A stretch of 64,000 nucleotides of DNA. It comes from Oegoconia quadripuncta (Eukaryota > Arthropoda > Insecta > Lepidoptera > Autostichidae). Numbering within the stretch: position 1 is the stretch's first letter; every line of letters begins with the position of its first letter. Positions 41,403 to 53,949 of this stretch are shown piece by piece. The notes under the pieces were generated by a model. That model worked only from the letters and a program-made list of their open reading frames with translations, had not been told where the DNA came from and did no database searches. The stretch spans positions 25,239,324 through 25,303,323 of the forward strand of contig OX438741.1 in NCBI GenBank assembly GCA_949316235.1, written 5' to 3'. Position numbers and translations under genes: made by a program.

Positions 41403-44400
41403 AAATAATATATTCATTATCATGAAAATAATATATTTCAGCAAAGAAGCGCATTATGGACGCGATTACGCATTATTAGCAAAGCGCAACTAATTTTTTT
41501 CTGATCTTTAGAGGGTTTATCCCGCACGGTATTCCATACAAACTTTCAAGTCCAAATTTCGCAAAAAGTATGAACGGATTCTAAAAAAAATTGTAAATTG
41601 TACCAAGAATAAACATAAATTACTGTAATGGTTTTTAGGTTTGATAATTATGTATACTTTTTACTACCTACTACTATTGACCTTAAGGCAGCACTTAGAA
41701 TCTATCACGCACCACAAGTGCATTGTATTTGTTGTGTATAAGTCTTGTCGATTATCCTAAATAAAGAAAATAAAAATAAGTATTCACAAAAGAAGAGATT
41801 TAGAAATAATTTCCGTTATTCAAAGTCAATCTCCTATAAAAAGATAGTTTTATTTTAAAATTTTATGATTCGTTAATGTGTATTTAATTAAGCAAACTGT
41901 ATTACATATACAACGCAAGCGAAATTGCAACTGTCCGCTTATCATTGCACGCAATAACCTACGGAGCAGAAATTATTTGCTGCTGGCAACACATGTGTTA
42001 GACCATAGCTGCGAATTCAGCAATCGAATATGTGTATTTTGCTTTTAGCAAAATTTGCACAAGCTGACAATTGGGTTTGTGAATTAATGCATAGATCTAG
42101 GTATATTATCGACTTTAATTTGCCCTCTCATTAGTGAAGACCTGCTGATCTAGTTAATTTATAATTAACACTACGTATTTCTTTATTATAATGTATGTCC
42201 TGTATAATAAAGAATTTTCGGATTTGGACATTTTTCATCTGGGTCTTTCTCAGTTGAAATCGCCAGTGTTGAAGGCTGACATAGATTAAGTAAATGTGTA
42301 CACATTATACGCCCCCGATACACACACATTCGCACACACTTCTTTTATTCTATCAATAGGTATCAATACTTAGTTAAACAAGTGTAGGTAAATTCTATTT
42401 GTCTGAATTATAAAGTTACTATCTACCGTATCGTCGTCCCAGTTCGATGACTCCAATACAATGTCTAGACAGTCACTGAATTCAATAGCAATTTTCAAGA
42501 CGCTATTTTTTATACAAAAGCATGACAAATATTCATGAGTTGCTAACCTGATCGTAATACTACCCATTCCATAGATGAAGGTATATATAATATTCCATCC
42601 AAATATAAGGATATATGAATCTCAAAGTCAAAGGGCATAGAAGCCTTTTACGTCACGTTATCTGTCAGACTTTACACAGGAACAAATCGGGTAGAGCTGA
42701 TATGTATGCCAAAGAAAACCTAGCACCTGAAATATGCTATGGATAAGTGGAGTGAGTACTGAGATGACAGCTTATAGAGGGAAAGAGAAGACGAGAACAT
42801 GTTGACCCGTCTCACATAATATGGGATAAGAACAGGGATGTTACGTCACTGAGCTCACCAATGCAAGCATTGTCACAGCAGAAATAGATAAAACGTGATA
42901 ACCAAGTAAATCATGACAGGAACAAAGTCAAAAATTCTGAATCTCTCCAACATATCTAACCATAAATCTCATCTTATGTAACTACACGAAAATAACTCAT
43001 AAAATAATAACAATAAGCCGGCCGTGGGTCGAATATTTATTCAGTTAAGGTTCTAATTACGAAGTTATCTCTCTGAAATAGGGCCCTGTATTCTCAAATT
43101 TCATCGCTTTCGCCCGATGTTCGCGGCGAGGCGTTATAATTCTAAACAATTTGCCTTCACTCGAGTTTCGGAATTGGTTTCATTCAGAATAAGTGCCGAC
43201 CTCAAGTTATCTCGGCATCACAGCAATTTTGCCTCTCACGGAAATTGACTCTTTACCTTTACGCACATGATTTTGAAAACGAAGTGTGAACAAGACGTTT
43301 TGGAGAGATCGGCTTGGTGTTGACTGAATTTTCCTCCTCCTAATTTACATAAGTGCAGTGAAACCAAATATCATTTTTGTTCTAAAGACAATAAACGTTG
43401 TGTGAATAAAATTCAGTATAGGTTATGTAACAACAAAAATTGTATTACGTGGTCAGAAATCATTATTAAATATATCCAGTATACTCAATTACTGACTTGA
43501 ACTTATCGAAATATCTTGTTTAGAAGTATTAAAGGAATTGTGCGAGTTTACATATTATATACCTATAATTTGGTATTAACCTGTATATCATTCATGCGTA
43601 AAAAGTATCTATGTAATAAAACTAGGATCCTTTATACCTTTGCTGTCATCTGTCTGTCTGTCTCCCTGTACGGATGTGATAGCTATTTACATACATACAT
43701 AAAGTCACGCCTGTTTCCCGTAGGTACAGGCGTATACCACAGACTTCCATTTGCTATGATCCTGACAACTATTTTATTCTAAGATTTAATGCTTTATAAC
43801 TGAAACTAGTAAGATTATTCGTATTTTATACATTTCATAATCTAGTTGAATAATATTAGACGAATGTATGACATGTAGTTGGGTATGTAATAGTTTATAG
43901 AAACTCCTTAAAAAATGACGTAAATCAACTGCAAAAATTACTTTTTATTTTGACGACCGAATCTTCCTACGAATGGTCTGACTCGTCTAACAATAAAAAA
44001 ATACGACTTTAGTAAAATTGCTACGCAACTTGGTCCAGCATAGCTCGGCGAAACCTCCGGATGCCGCAGTTGGCGTCACCTTTTGTCAGGTTACTTAATG
44101 TTTTGAGAGTAAATCCCATAAAATATAATATAACTTTCCCAATCTAAATTCTAATTCAGCGGATTTAAACAGATTCTGACTCCCCTAATATGCTGTTTAC
44201 TTGGAGTTAAGTCTATCTCTTTCGTATCAGAACTAGATGTAACTCAGCTGCCGTGTTGTTCTTGAGTTAAATTGTGCAGTTGTTTCGTATCTGTCTGTGT
44301 AAATGTTGGGTTGATATTGCGCACTAGAGTACTACTCTGAGACAAACAATTTATTATCTATAAACCTTCTATCCCACGAGATGAGCTTGGTCCATTCTTT

Positions 44401-44944
44401 TCTACAAAAGAACCTAATGTTCCACGAGCAGTTTAAATCGATCTAATAACATCTAAATATTTATTTAATTAGTTGGTTACGTAATGTATGTATAAAATAT
44501 AGGTATAAACATTTCGACTAAAATTATTATGATTCTACCAATACGTGTTTTGAAGTTTTAGGTTTAATAGATTTTCTTTTAGTTTTCAATATTCTGAATT
44601 TTGGGGCATATAAGTAGTTTATTTTGTTTTATTAGTAAATGGTATTTTTATACAATATTTTGTTAATATTTAAGATCCAAATTACGTAGCATTTTTTCGG
44701 TGATAAATATCTTATTGACAGTCTTACTTTTAATTTATCTCTAATAACATCTTTCATATATTATACTGATTATCGAAATATACAGAAATACATATGAAAC
44801 AGGGGTGAGCCCATCGTCGTAGAGGCGTGCATATCTTTAGATGTCTTTGGTGTAAAGTCTGGTCTATTGCTACACCCACGGGAAGAGACGGGTTGTTTCA
44901 AATCTTTTTACGTGGCGGAAACCATACGTTATTCATAATATTAT
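41403..44944. other. Long gene-free stretch
   Basis: No exon supported. 43081-43330 is apparently unique and GC-richer than its surroundings and could be regulatory. Near 44803-44825 one inverted end of the repeat seen at 4040-4210 appears. The 88-codon frame at 43516-43782 has no recognised domain. Confidence 0.4.
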
Positions 44945-45100
44945 ATTGGTGTCGATTCGGATGTACACCAACTAAACTAAACTAAAACCAGTTTTGGAGT
45001 GGTGCCGTCGCATCGTACTGTTCAAGGGAGAAAGAGACAATACTACTTTAAAACTGGTTTTAGTTTAGTTTAGTTGGTATACATCCGAATCGACACCAAT
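44945..45100. mobile_element. Foldback element with about 54-bp arms
   Basis: Left arm ATTGGTGTCGATTCGGATGT...AAAACCAGTTTT and right arm its near-exact reverse complement (one mismatch noted), around a loop of about 45 nt. Likely a short MITE/foldback; it would form a long hairpin if transcribed. Confidence 0.75.
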
Positions 45101-45165
45101 GTCTAAATATGTTATTATTATTAGGAGCCCATACTCTAAATATATAGCTACATTAAAAACCTCCC

Positions 45166-45250
45166 CTTTCCAGAGCGACTGGTAGAAAGCGACCTGCATT
45201 CAGCAACTTCCCACGACCATCATCAGGTCGACCGTCCACCTTATGTAGAC
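45166..45250 (-). pseudogene. RTE-clade LINE fragment
   Basis: Minus-strand reading RWTVDLMMVVGSC, stop, MQVAFYQSLW is a decayed RTE C-terminus (compare 19134-19373 and 20326-20400). Confidence 0.5.
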
Positions 45251-45655
45251 GCTGATCAAAATTATCAATAGGTTTTACTTAAAATATCATTTTTATGGTG
45301 ATGACCTATTTTTACTTAAATCTAGGTGTGTTTTTATTTTTACTTAAATCTAGGTGTGTGTTGGACCGAGAATAACATAAAACAATTTGCAGAGTGACTC
45401 TAAGTGAATGAAATAAGGACAGCGACTGAGTGCCGTGAACCTCTGTAAGTGCTGACGTTTTCTAGTCTACAGTGCACTTGCTAGTGGTGTAGTGGCCTCT
45501 ACTGTTCTATCGTCTGTTAAACTCTCGTCGGATTTAACATGGTGACCCGTATTTTGCATTTATGTTACATTTAGGATGGAAGAATTTGCATATAATTATA
45601 TATAATATATAATAATGATAACAATGTTCCATTAATCCTATTACCGCATGTATGA

Positions 45656-45752
45656 AATCCTTCGTAACACTTCCACCTTTGGTCTCATCTTCACTTAACA
45701 TCAGGTGTAATACACCAAAGCCAAGCGCTAACGCATTGTGCATTAAAAAAAT
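45656..45752 (+). repeat. 330-bp SINE tail fragment
   Basis: CACTTCCACCTTTGGTCTCA, CATCTTCACTTAACATCAGG and CGCATTGTGCATTAAAAAAA. Reading frames across it are incidental. Confidence 0.7.
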
Positions 45753-47624
45753 CAAAAATATTCAAACCCATTTCAATGATAAGGCCAAAATTGAAGTGTT
45801 CTGTATTATTTCTTTTCTTGTATTCTTGTTAACCGATGTTCTGTATTTTGTTTATTACTTCTCATCCTGTCAATTTCAAGTAGGTATAGGTATCAACAGA
45901 ACAGTGCCGGTAGGCAACGACGGTAATAAATACCTAGGCTCAATTTATAAAATATTGTAAGGTGCTAATATCATTTACTGACGGCTTTGGCCTTCGCTTT
46001 ATTGAAAATAAAGTTTGGAGGAATTTTCGGGAAACTTTCCCTCACCCCTCACACACACTTAGAAAGATTTCATATAGAACTTTCAGCTGACGTCACGAGC
46101 TGAGTTTCCACATCCACAATAGCCCCACTAGTGATGCGGCCGAGTCTTAGCCTATGGGCAGACAGTCATATTAAAGGTATACTTATCATGCGACGTGCGA
46201 CAGCAGCCCACAAGCGGGTTGTGAGTTTGTATGGAAATTACATGTGTCATTGTTCTGAAATCTTAGATCACCTTTCGAAAATGTTAAAATAAGTTTGATG
46301 TTTCAATAAAATAATAAATATTAAAGCCAATTTGCAAAGCAATTACGGAAGGTTATTCGGTACCTATTATAAAAGTCTTCTGTGCATTGATTTATATACG
46401 CGTATTTTGTCAAAATACTCGCAGTCATTAAATGTGTTCCATTTAAAAATTCAACATTCTCTGTGAGTATTTGAAATGTCCAATACTGTATGATCTTTAT
46501 GCTGCCTCAGGGAATTGGAGTGTAATTAATAGGTATCAAGTGAAGACAATAATCTTGTTGATCTGAAGTGTTAATTACGAACTAATCCTCCAAGGCAGTC
46601 CCAAGTTCCTACCACATGACAGCGAGGGATCAATAACAGTTGGGTTTTCAAACTTAGTTCGCTTCGGTTTAAATTGATTTTAGCCGATTTATAATGTAAA
46701 GACCTTGAATGTAAAACAACTTAGAAGTCTTATTATTCAGACATTGTAAATCAGATTTATTTATGTACTTGAAGTTTTATGTTTATGTATTCTAATGACA
46801 AATTAAGGGGTATAAGCGAGATGGAAGAGCGGAGTAAAAGACGAGATGGAAAACGATTGGATGATAAACGTGAGCTGCGTTTTTGTGCACTTTAATAAAA
46901 ATACCCAAAATACAATGATTTTAGTACTAGTAGCTCGCATTCTAATTTAAGCACAACCATTTAAAATTTCTACCTTATTTTGATAAAATGTTATTTTATT
47001 ACAACTACATGAAACTTAAACTTATAGTAGGATCAACAAGTGATAAAAAATAGTATAGGTAGTTGGTGTACATGTTTCATCCAACAATTTGCTTTCTGAT
47101 CAGAATATATTAAGTTCCTTCATTACATCAATGAATACATCAATCTAACATGTTACATAGCAATCTGCTCCTCTAAGTTTACAGAGTGAACGAGGGGAAT
47201 TCCACGCAATAATTCAACGAGGGTAGTCGAATATCGGCCGTCCGTCAACGTCCACCACTAATCCACTTAGTTTGGTTGGACCCGTTTGGCCAACGACACG
47301 GTGAAAATTTGGCCAACTCAGTGGACTGGCCGTAAATTATTGCCACATCGTTGTAACATTCCCGATTAGTGCACAAAGCATGTTCGGAATAGGTACGAAC
47401 AAGTGGAGACCAAAATCCTGCGTGTAGGTTTAATTAAATATCTAAATATCGACCTTGGGTTACACTGCGGATATTCGATCTTACATTAAGTCGATCTTCA
47501 GATAATCGCAATTAAATTGGATCCCGCTTTCTAAATTCAATCTTCCGTAATTCAGATCGAATGTGGTAAATTCTTGACCGTCAAAATTCTTGCTAGAATT
47601 TACACAGTGAAGTGCTGAAATAGT
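45753..47624. other. Gene-free stretch, nothing recognised
   Basis: No exon or identifiable repeat. 47165-47345 is apparently unique and less AT-rich, with two copies of TTTGGCCAAC. Confidence 0.4.
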
Positions 47625-47690
47625 GCCTAATAGTGCCCAAAGGAAAAAATCATGCCACTGTAGTTTAAGAGTTATTCAATATTATAAGTG
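47625..47690. repeat. About 65-bp repeat, copy A
   Basis: AATAGTGCCCAAAGGAAAAA then GCCACTGTAGTTTAAGAGTT and ATTCAATATTATA; copy B is at 48718-48776, about 1.1 kb away in the same orientation. Confidence 0.7.
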
Positions 47691-48079
47691 AGCATTCTCA
47701 TTCTCATACACAGAGACTGCTTTACCTATGATTATAATTTGTATCCCAAAAAAATGTGCATAAATAGTACCATCAAAAAATATATACAGGTCCCATAAGT
47801 GCTTCAAAAACAACAAAGTTATTTAGATGTCTTGTGAAAAGGGACAGCACAAATGGCGGACTTTTTGTAGTAACTAGTAACTTGGTGTAATTGCTCAAGG
47901 ATTACTAAATTTTTGGGCGCGAAAGACATTTATCGCAACCTTTTTCTTTTTTGTATATTTAAATTTTGCACACTTAAATATAATCGAAATTTAAAATTAT
48001 AATTATAGAACTTTAAAATTTACCGTAAAAATAACGTAGTAGAGTGTATTAAGTACTATGTGGACTGTGACCGTAAGGT

Positions 48080-48225
48080 GACCATCGTAAAGAATAAAAA
48101 ATAGATTTTTTGTAAAGCCTTTCCTTTGTACAGGCAAAGGGTAGGGAGTTCATACTGCCAAGTCTTTTCGTCCACGCCGACGGAATCTCGGACGGAAAGC
48201 TAGTTTCTAATAAATGCAAAAGTAT
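48080..48225. repeat. Lepidopteran retroelement 3'-end-like fragment
   Basis: CTTTTCGTCCACGCCGACGG then AAAGCTAGTTTC, resembling the CGCGGACGAAG...GCTAGT terminus common in lepidopteran repeats. A minus-strand 89-codon frame overlapping it is not credible as a gene. Confidence 0.4.
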
Positions 48226-48717
48226 AAGAAAAAGTAAATGTATGGGAACAACAAAAGACAAGATTTTGGACATAACACGTTTATTAATTAAAAAAAGAAG
48301 GTGAGACGAGCGTGACAATTTTCCAACATTTGTAGAGTTTTCTTTTATATTCCTGACGATTAAAGTAACCTAAATCTATTACCAACCGTTTAAACTGTAA
48401 AAAAATGTGAAACTGCAATGTAAAATAAACCAGTCCCAAGAGACAGACTTGCGAAACCATGACACATATTTGTTCAGCCCTCTCCCTAAAGGCACTTCCG
48501 GCATTATTTGTAATACCAAACTAATATAATAACTTCGATTAATTATGAAAGTTGTATTTGAGTTGTACAATTAAAGCAAGGGTACCTACATACGTGTGTA
48601 CATTATTGTATCAACGTTTCAAGATAAACTGAGCCGATACAGAACGTGATGTTAAAATACACATAGCGGAATTCAGCTATTTTGCTTAGGTCAAAAAATT
48701 GTGCTTAAGTAGGGTCA

Positions 48718-48776
48718 ATATAGTGCCCAAAGAAAAAAAATGTGCCACTGTAGTTTAAGAGTTACTCAATATTATA
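48718..48776. repeat. About 65-bp repeat, copy B
   Basis: ATAGTGCCCAAAGAAAAAAA then GCCACTGTAGTTTAAGAGTT, matching 47625-47690. Confidence 0.7.
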
Positions 48777-49367
48777 TTTTTTTATTATTATATTCAAGAT
48801 TAAACTGGGGGATAGGTTCTTAGCTTTGTCTAAGATACCTATTTATAGTTTAGCACAGTTGGTTTTTCTCGGTGATTTACAAGTGTTCCAGATCAATGGT
48901 ACGCGAACGGAGTATCTTACCTAAGTATTTTATTTTAAAAAATAGGAAAACTGCATTCGTAGAATTTTCAATAACTTGCCACCAGAGATCGAATCTATAA
49001 AAATCGAAAATTACAGAAATCACTAAAATAAACATTGTGTCTAAAATTAAATACAGACCATGAAATTAAAATTAATGATGCCTCAAATATTATATTAGAT
49101 AAATTTACTTAGTGTGAAACTACATAAAAAATTAATAAACTATGAAACGTTTGCTAATATCCATATTAGACAGATAATATCTTCATTTGCCATTGAAGTG
49201 GGTGGGTCAGTGGGTATTATACAGATAATATTAGGTATCTACCTCATAGCACCCTGTGAATGTATCTAGTAGTAAAGCTGTAAGCAGTTCTAGTTGAGGA
49301 CATTTGGGGCATTTAAAACTAAGTTTATTTTATTACAATATTCGAAGATATTCAGGTTTTTATTCTA
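48777..49367. other. AT-rich DNA, nothing recognised
   Basis: No gene or repeat recognised. Confidence 0.45.
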
Positions 49368-49630
49368 CACCGTGTAACGGTTAAGTGTAGTCATATTTTA
49401 AGGGCTTGTTCTACCCATCAATACGAACAACTTTTACTATGGGGACAACTTCGAAATCGCGAAAAAAAAATGAGCTGTTCCATAGAAAATTTCAATAACC
49501 TCCCGATGCAATGTATGAAACAGCTGATTTTTTTTTCGCGATTTCGAAGTTACCCCCATAGTAAAAGTTGTTCGTATTGATGGGTAGAACAAGCCCTTAA
49601 AATATGACTACACTTAACCGTTACACCCTG
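49368..49630. mobile_element. TA-flanked foldback MITE, arms about 115 bp
   Basis: Ends CACCGTGTAACGGTTAAG and its reverse complement CTTAACCGTTACACCCTG, flanked by TA on both sides. The arms stay paired through GGGCTTGTTCTACCCATCAA and TTCGAAATCGCG with only a few mismatches, leaving a loop of about 30 nt. No ORF. Confidence 0.8.
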
Positions 49631-50617
49631 TATAGAAAACATTTCTTAGACATCACCTTCCACTAGCGTGTTAATTGGGAGTACTAATGTATGCAAAAAA
49701 TGAGTCTTAAAAAATCATTCTCTAATATAGTACTTTTGAATAAAGTGTAAGTTTGACTTGGGTAATCCTAAGTAAATTCAACTATCACCCCCATATGGCT
49801 TTGTAAAGACCTTCCTAACACCCTATATACCCACTCATAAATTAAAACAAAATGATTTAAGTTTAGTCACTGAATGAATATGAAATGAACTTGGAACATT
49901 GTAATTAATGTTCTTTGTGGCAAAGGTGAAAATGTTAAAGGTCCATTCTTGTTATTATAAATGGCATTAATTGTTCCTCAAACTTACCTAGGTTTTAGTT
50001 CTTTGTTTTCCGTTGATGTTTATGATGCTTGGATTAAACTTAAAGAATGAGACTCTTCCAGCAAATTATACTACGGACCGTACGACTCAAGTCTCATTAT
50101 TTCCATTCATTTTTTAACCCCCGATGGAAAGTCCGGATAGTATGTATCTTATTCATACATGATCCGATTTGAATGCGGTTTTCTTCGTATTAAAAGCTAA
50201 ACGACAGAAAAAGTCTTAAGACATGTTTTATGAAAGTCGGTTAAGCCATTTTGAAAAAATCGAAATATAGTTTTAGCACAGTTTTTTTGCTGCATTTGGA
50301 TGATATCACAGTCCTTTGAAGGTTTTCAATATTTTTTTTAAGATTAAGCCGCTTAGCCATGTTTGATGGAAATCTGTCCAGCTGTTCTGAAGATAAAAGC
50401 TTTTATCATAATTGGTCTGGTCTACCGGGATAACGTACCTAAATTGATGAATTTTCAACTTATAAGTAGTTTCCAGAGACCATTGCAATTTGGAAGTGAT
50501 CAGAACTTGGAACTGCCATATCCATTGGTAACACAACCGCATTAGCGGAGAACCAAAAGAAAGAAAAAGAGACAATGCGAATATGCTTGCCTATAATAAA
50601 TAATAATAATAAATATC
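49631..50617. other. AT-rich DNA, nothing recognised
   Basis: No gene supported; opposing short frames at 50306-50575 have no motif. Confidence 0.45.
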
Positions 50618-50810
50618 CTTGACATACACACAGCGCCATCTAGTTCCACAGTAAGCAACTATAGGCATGTGTTGCGGATACCAGATGGTTGATATACTAC
50701 ATAGGTACATACATTTTTTTTTGTAAATAAATACTTATTATAAGTGAAAACATCCGTAACTCGGGTACACATGTCCGAATTCATCACACAAACATATGCC
50801 CCCAGCCTAT
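50618..50810. repeat. tRNA-derived SINE (as 2594-2872), truncated
   Basis: CACACAGCGCCATCTAGTTC through ATGCCCCCAGCC. The B-box end is missing. Confidence 0.65.
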
Positions 50811-52079
50811 AACATTACATACTTAATATATACATATAAATACAAATACAAATAAATAAATACTTACGGCGTTTGGAGTAAATGTTAGGCTGTGAAGAGC
50901 AGACACTCACAGCCTCTTCCATCAGTTATCGGAGTGCTTGGTCGAAGCCTTGTACGACCGTAAGGCTGGTCTTTAGTTAGCACAGAGTAATCTCGCTATA
51001 TTATATTCAACGAGACAATACTGCCAGTCTACTTGGGACCCTTCCTGCTGTTCAAGAAATATTTTTATTTACTTAGTTGGCTAAGTATTGTTTTGAAAAT
51101 AAAAAAAGTGCTCATTAAAACCTATTGAGATTATATTGAGATCCTTAGACCATTATCGCGTTACGTTACATTATATGCAGTCCCTACCTATCAAACCTAA
51201 CTGTTCACAACAATGAACGAAATGTAGGTAGGCGGCACCTCACATTTTCCGTGTTTTTAAACGACGCCATTTGGTCCCAACCCCTTCGATTTACTATGTG
51301 TTCCCGCACACTGAAAGTCAATAACGTCCCATTTCTTGGACCGTTAAAGTTCAATTAACTTCTCTCATGGACCGTGGAATGAAATATAAAAATGATCCAT
51401 CGGTGGTAGCCGTAAAGTCCACAACAATAAGTGTTTTATGATCCAGACGCCATTACAGACAACTCATAGAAGTGGCGCGGAAACTAATCTGTTTTAAAGT
51501 TCTATATAAAAATGCATAAATCCTGTTTTATTGAGTAATATTAGCAACACTAACTTTTGCTCTTTCACTCTTGTAGACTACTTAAACCAGTTAATTTTGA
51601 ATTGAAAAATTTATTTCAGACCAGGTCCATAGATATTAGTATACACTGACTTACAGACTATGTTAGTATATCACAAACGTCGTAAAAATTAACAGATTTT
51701 ATGTCATAGTACAATCGTGGGACCAATAAGAATAAAATAATGCTATACAACACATTTCCTTTACAAGAAGGCCGGCTGGGTGGGTACCACCATCTTATCT
51801 ATCTCTGCTGCTAAGCATCAATGCAGATATTATTTCGGTATGACAATTAATTAAATGAGAAGCTTAGTTAGAATACTAAGCACACACAAGCTAACAACGC
51901 ATCTGTGAACTCTCTATTTAAGGTCAAAAGTGTCGTATCTTCATGTCGTAAATAAGCAGTCATAGGTCATGGGCAGAAGTACTACTTTACACGTAAGTGA
52001 GCTGCTTACTCGTTTGCCATACCATGATATAAATAACTATTTGAGTATTTAAGAACCAAAAAATCAGACTGCATAATAA
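50811..52079. other. Gene-free stretch
   Basis: 51230-51480 is apparently unique, less AT-rich sequence of unknown role. 51776-51810 holds a scrap of the 330-bp SINE (ACCACCATCTTATCTATC). No exon supported. Confidence 0.4.
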
Positions 52080-52215
52080 TAATGTTGAATTTTGCGGGAG
52101 CCATGTTGGATTTTTTTAACGTAAAATGTATCCTATGACACTCTAGGGATCAAACGACACCTGGCACTTCAAAATCGGTCCAGCCGTTTAGGCTACAGGA
52201 GGTAACATAAATCTA
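52080..52215. repeat. Interspersed repeat fragment
   Basis: GGGAGCCATGTTGGATTTTT, TATCCTATGACACTCTAGGG and GTCCAGCCGTTTAGGCTACA. The reverse complement matches the repeat at 63388-63490 and the body of the tandem units at 58977-59825; another scrap is at 56190-56245. Confidence 0.55.
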
Positions 52216-52524
52216 CATATATGTATGCATGTATATACACTCGAAAAATATTACCCTCCTTTTTGGATCTGTAGGGTAATAAAAATACACACACCAAATT
52301 TCCTGGCCTCAATTTGGGCCATTGTCATTTACCAGAGGACAGTTATCGGTAGTTAGTTAAGCATTACCTAGAACACTAATTCTAATGGAACGAACGAACG
52401 AAATTAGGACAAATTAATAATCCTTTTGTTAATAATAGTTTTTTATTATTATGTTATCGCAATTTAGTTTATATTTACCAGCAATTTTAATCTTACTCCC
52501 CAAATCTTACACCACTTTCTTCCT

Positions 52525-52605
52525 TCCTTCCACCTTCGGCCTCAACTTCATTTAACATCAAGTGTGATTGAGGTCAAGTGCAAACCCGTTGAGCATAAAA
52601 AAACA
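52525..52605 (+). repeat. 330-bp SINE tail fragment
   Basis: CCACCTTCGGCCTCAACTTC, ATTTAACATCAAGTGTGATT, GAGGTCAAGTGC and AAAAAAAC. Confidence 0.65.
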
Positions 52606-52624
52606 CAGAAGACAGCGATACCTA

Positions 52625-53949
52625 CAGGGTGAAATTGAATTCGTGTAGGTAATTCCTGTTTAATGGTGACTCCAGTCCTGATTACGAACAACTTTACGTA
52701 CAGTAACGTCGTAAAGAACCTCGGTATTCAAATTGACAGGTGCTCTCCTGGATTCTCAATGTCGAATATGTAAGTCGCAAGTTCTTCGCTGTGCTAGGTT
52801 CGCTGAGAAAGTGGAAAAATCTTTTACCTATTAGAACAAAGGTAGAACTTGCTCAGTCACTTCTTCTTCCCATTCTTGACTACGCTGAGAGAGACATGAT
52901 AGATATGACAATCTCGATCTCACTGAAGAACTGCTGAATAAGCTAGAACGCCTTCAGAATATGGTCATCCGTTTCATTTTCGGAGTTCGCAAGTATGATC
53001 ACATATCCGCATACCGGGCGCAATTAAAGTGGCTTCCTATCAGACTCCGACGTACTATACAGTCAGATTTCCCCCCCTTACCTTAAAAATCTGTTGTGCC
53101 CCTTAGGTCTAAAACAGACAATTTGCTTAAGCCTATCAGCTGCCGTACAAATTATTACTCGGGATCCTTTGGCATTAAGGCTGTGCAGTTGTGGAATGCA
53201 CTACCACTAAATATTCGCCACGCAGAATCGCTTGCAGTGTTTAAACTGCGTCTAAAGGAATATTATTTATCTCTCTAATGAATTGTATATACTGTTATAT
53301 ATATTTATGTGTATTTTATTATTGTACTTATTTATATGGTTCGTTTATTTTAGGAAGTGTTTATCTTTGTATGTATTCCACTATACCTATGTAATTTATA
53401 TGTATCGTCTATGTACTTACTGATATTTAAGTTATTCAGCTTTTACTTTGCACTATCCAACTACTTACTAAAAAAGCTTCTTTAACTGAGGTTGTCTGGA
53501 AGAAATCGCTATCAGCGATAAGACCGCCTTTGTACACTTCATCGTCTATGTTAAATGTTCTTTGTATTTTATTTTTGTGTGCAATAAAGAATTTAATAAT
53601 AATAATAATAACTAACTACTGGAACCATAGCCAAATTCGATCAAAAAATTTTCGATGAAGCATACAAAGTAAACCATTCTAGTATGGATGTCCAAGAATT
53701 TAGTATGGATGTCCAACAATTTTCGGCGGAATTCGGCTATCGTTCCTATGGAAAGTTGTTCGTAATCAGGAGTGGAGTCTCCAGCCGATAATTGTGACTT
53801 CCATACTAAAGGTTTGTTCTGATGGTTTACTTTCTATGGATAATCGATAATTTTTTGATCGAATTCGACTATGGTTCCTGGGGAAATTTGATCGTAATCA
53901 AGAGTGGCGTCACCGGTTAATGGTAAATACACGAATTCAAATCACCCTG
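52625..53949. mobile_element. TA-flanked TIR element carrying a nested LINE fragment
   Basis: Left end CAGGGTGAAATTGAATTCGT and right end the reverse complement of CAGGGTGATTTGAATTCGTG, each bordered by TA. The imperfect TIRs run about 70 bp, to GATTACGAACAACTTT / GATTACGATCAAATTT. Inside, right of the LINE, are further inverted segments (GGAACCATAGCCAAATTCGA against its near complement at 53848-53880) and a doubled TAGTATGGATGTCCAA. No transposase. A lone end of the same family is at 59973-59995. Confidence 0.7.
52698..53608 (+). pseudogene. 5'-truncated LINE, RT C-terminal region and 3' end
   Basis: Plus strand: VKNLGIQIDR, then, across frameshifts and stops, LLNKLERLQNMVIRFIFGVRKY, ISAYRAQLKWLPIRLRRT and FGIKAVQLWNALPLNIRHAE to LKEYYLSL (stop 53276-53278). 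This is the LERLQN...WLPIRLRR...WNALP C-terminus of insect LINEs; the clade (CR1-like or Jockey-like) is uncertain. It ends AATAAAGAATTT followed by (TAA)n at about 53590-53608. Not functional. Confidence 0.7.
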
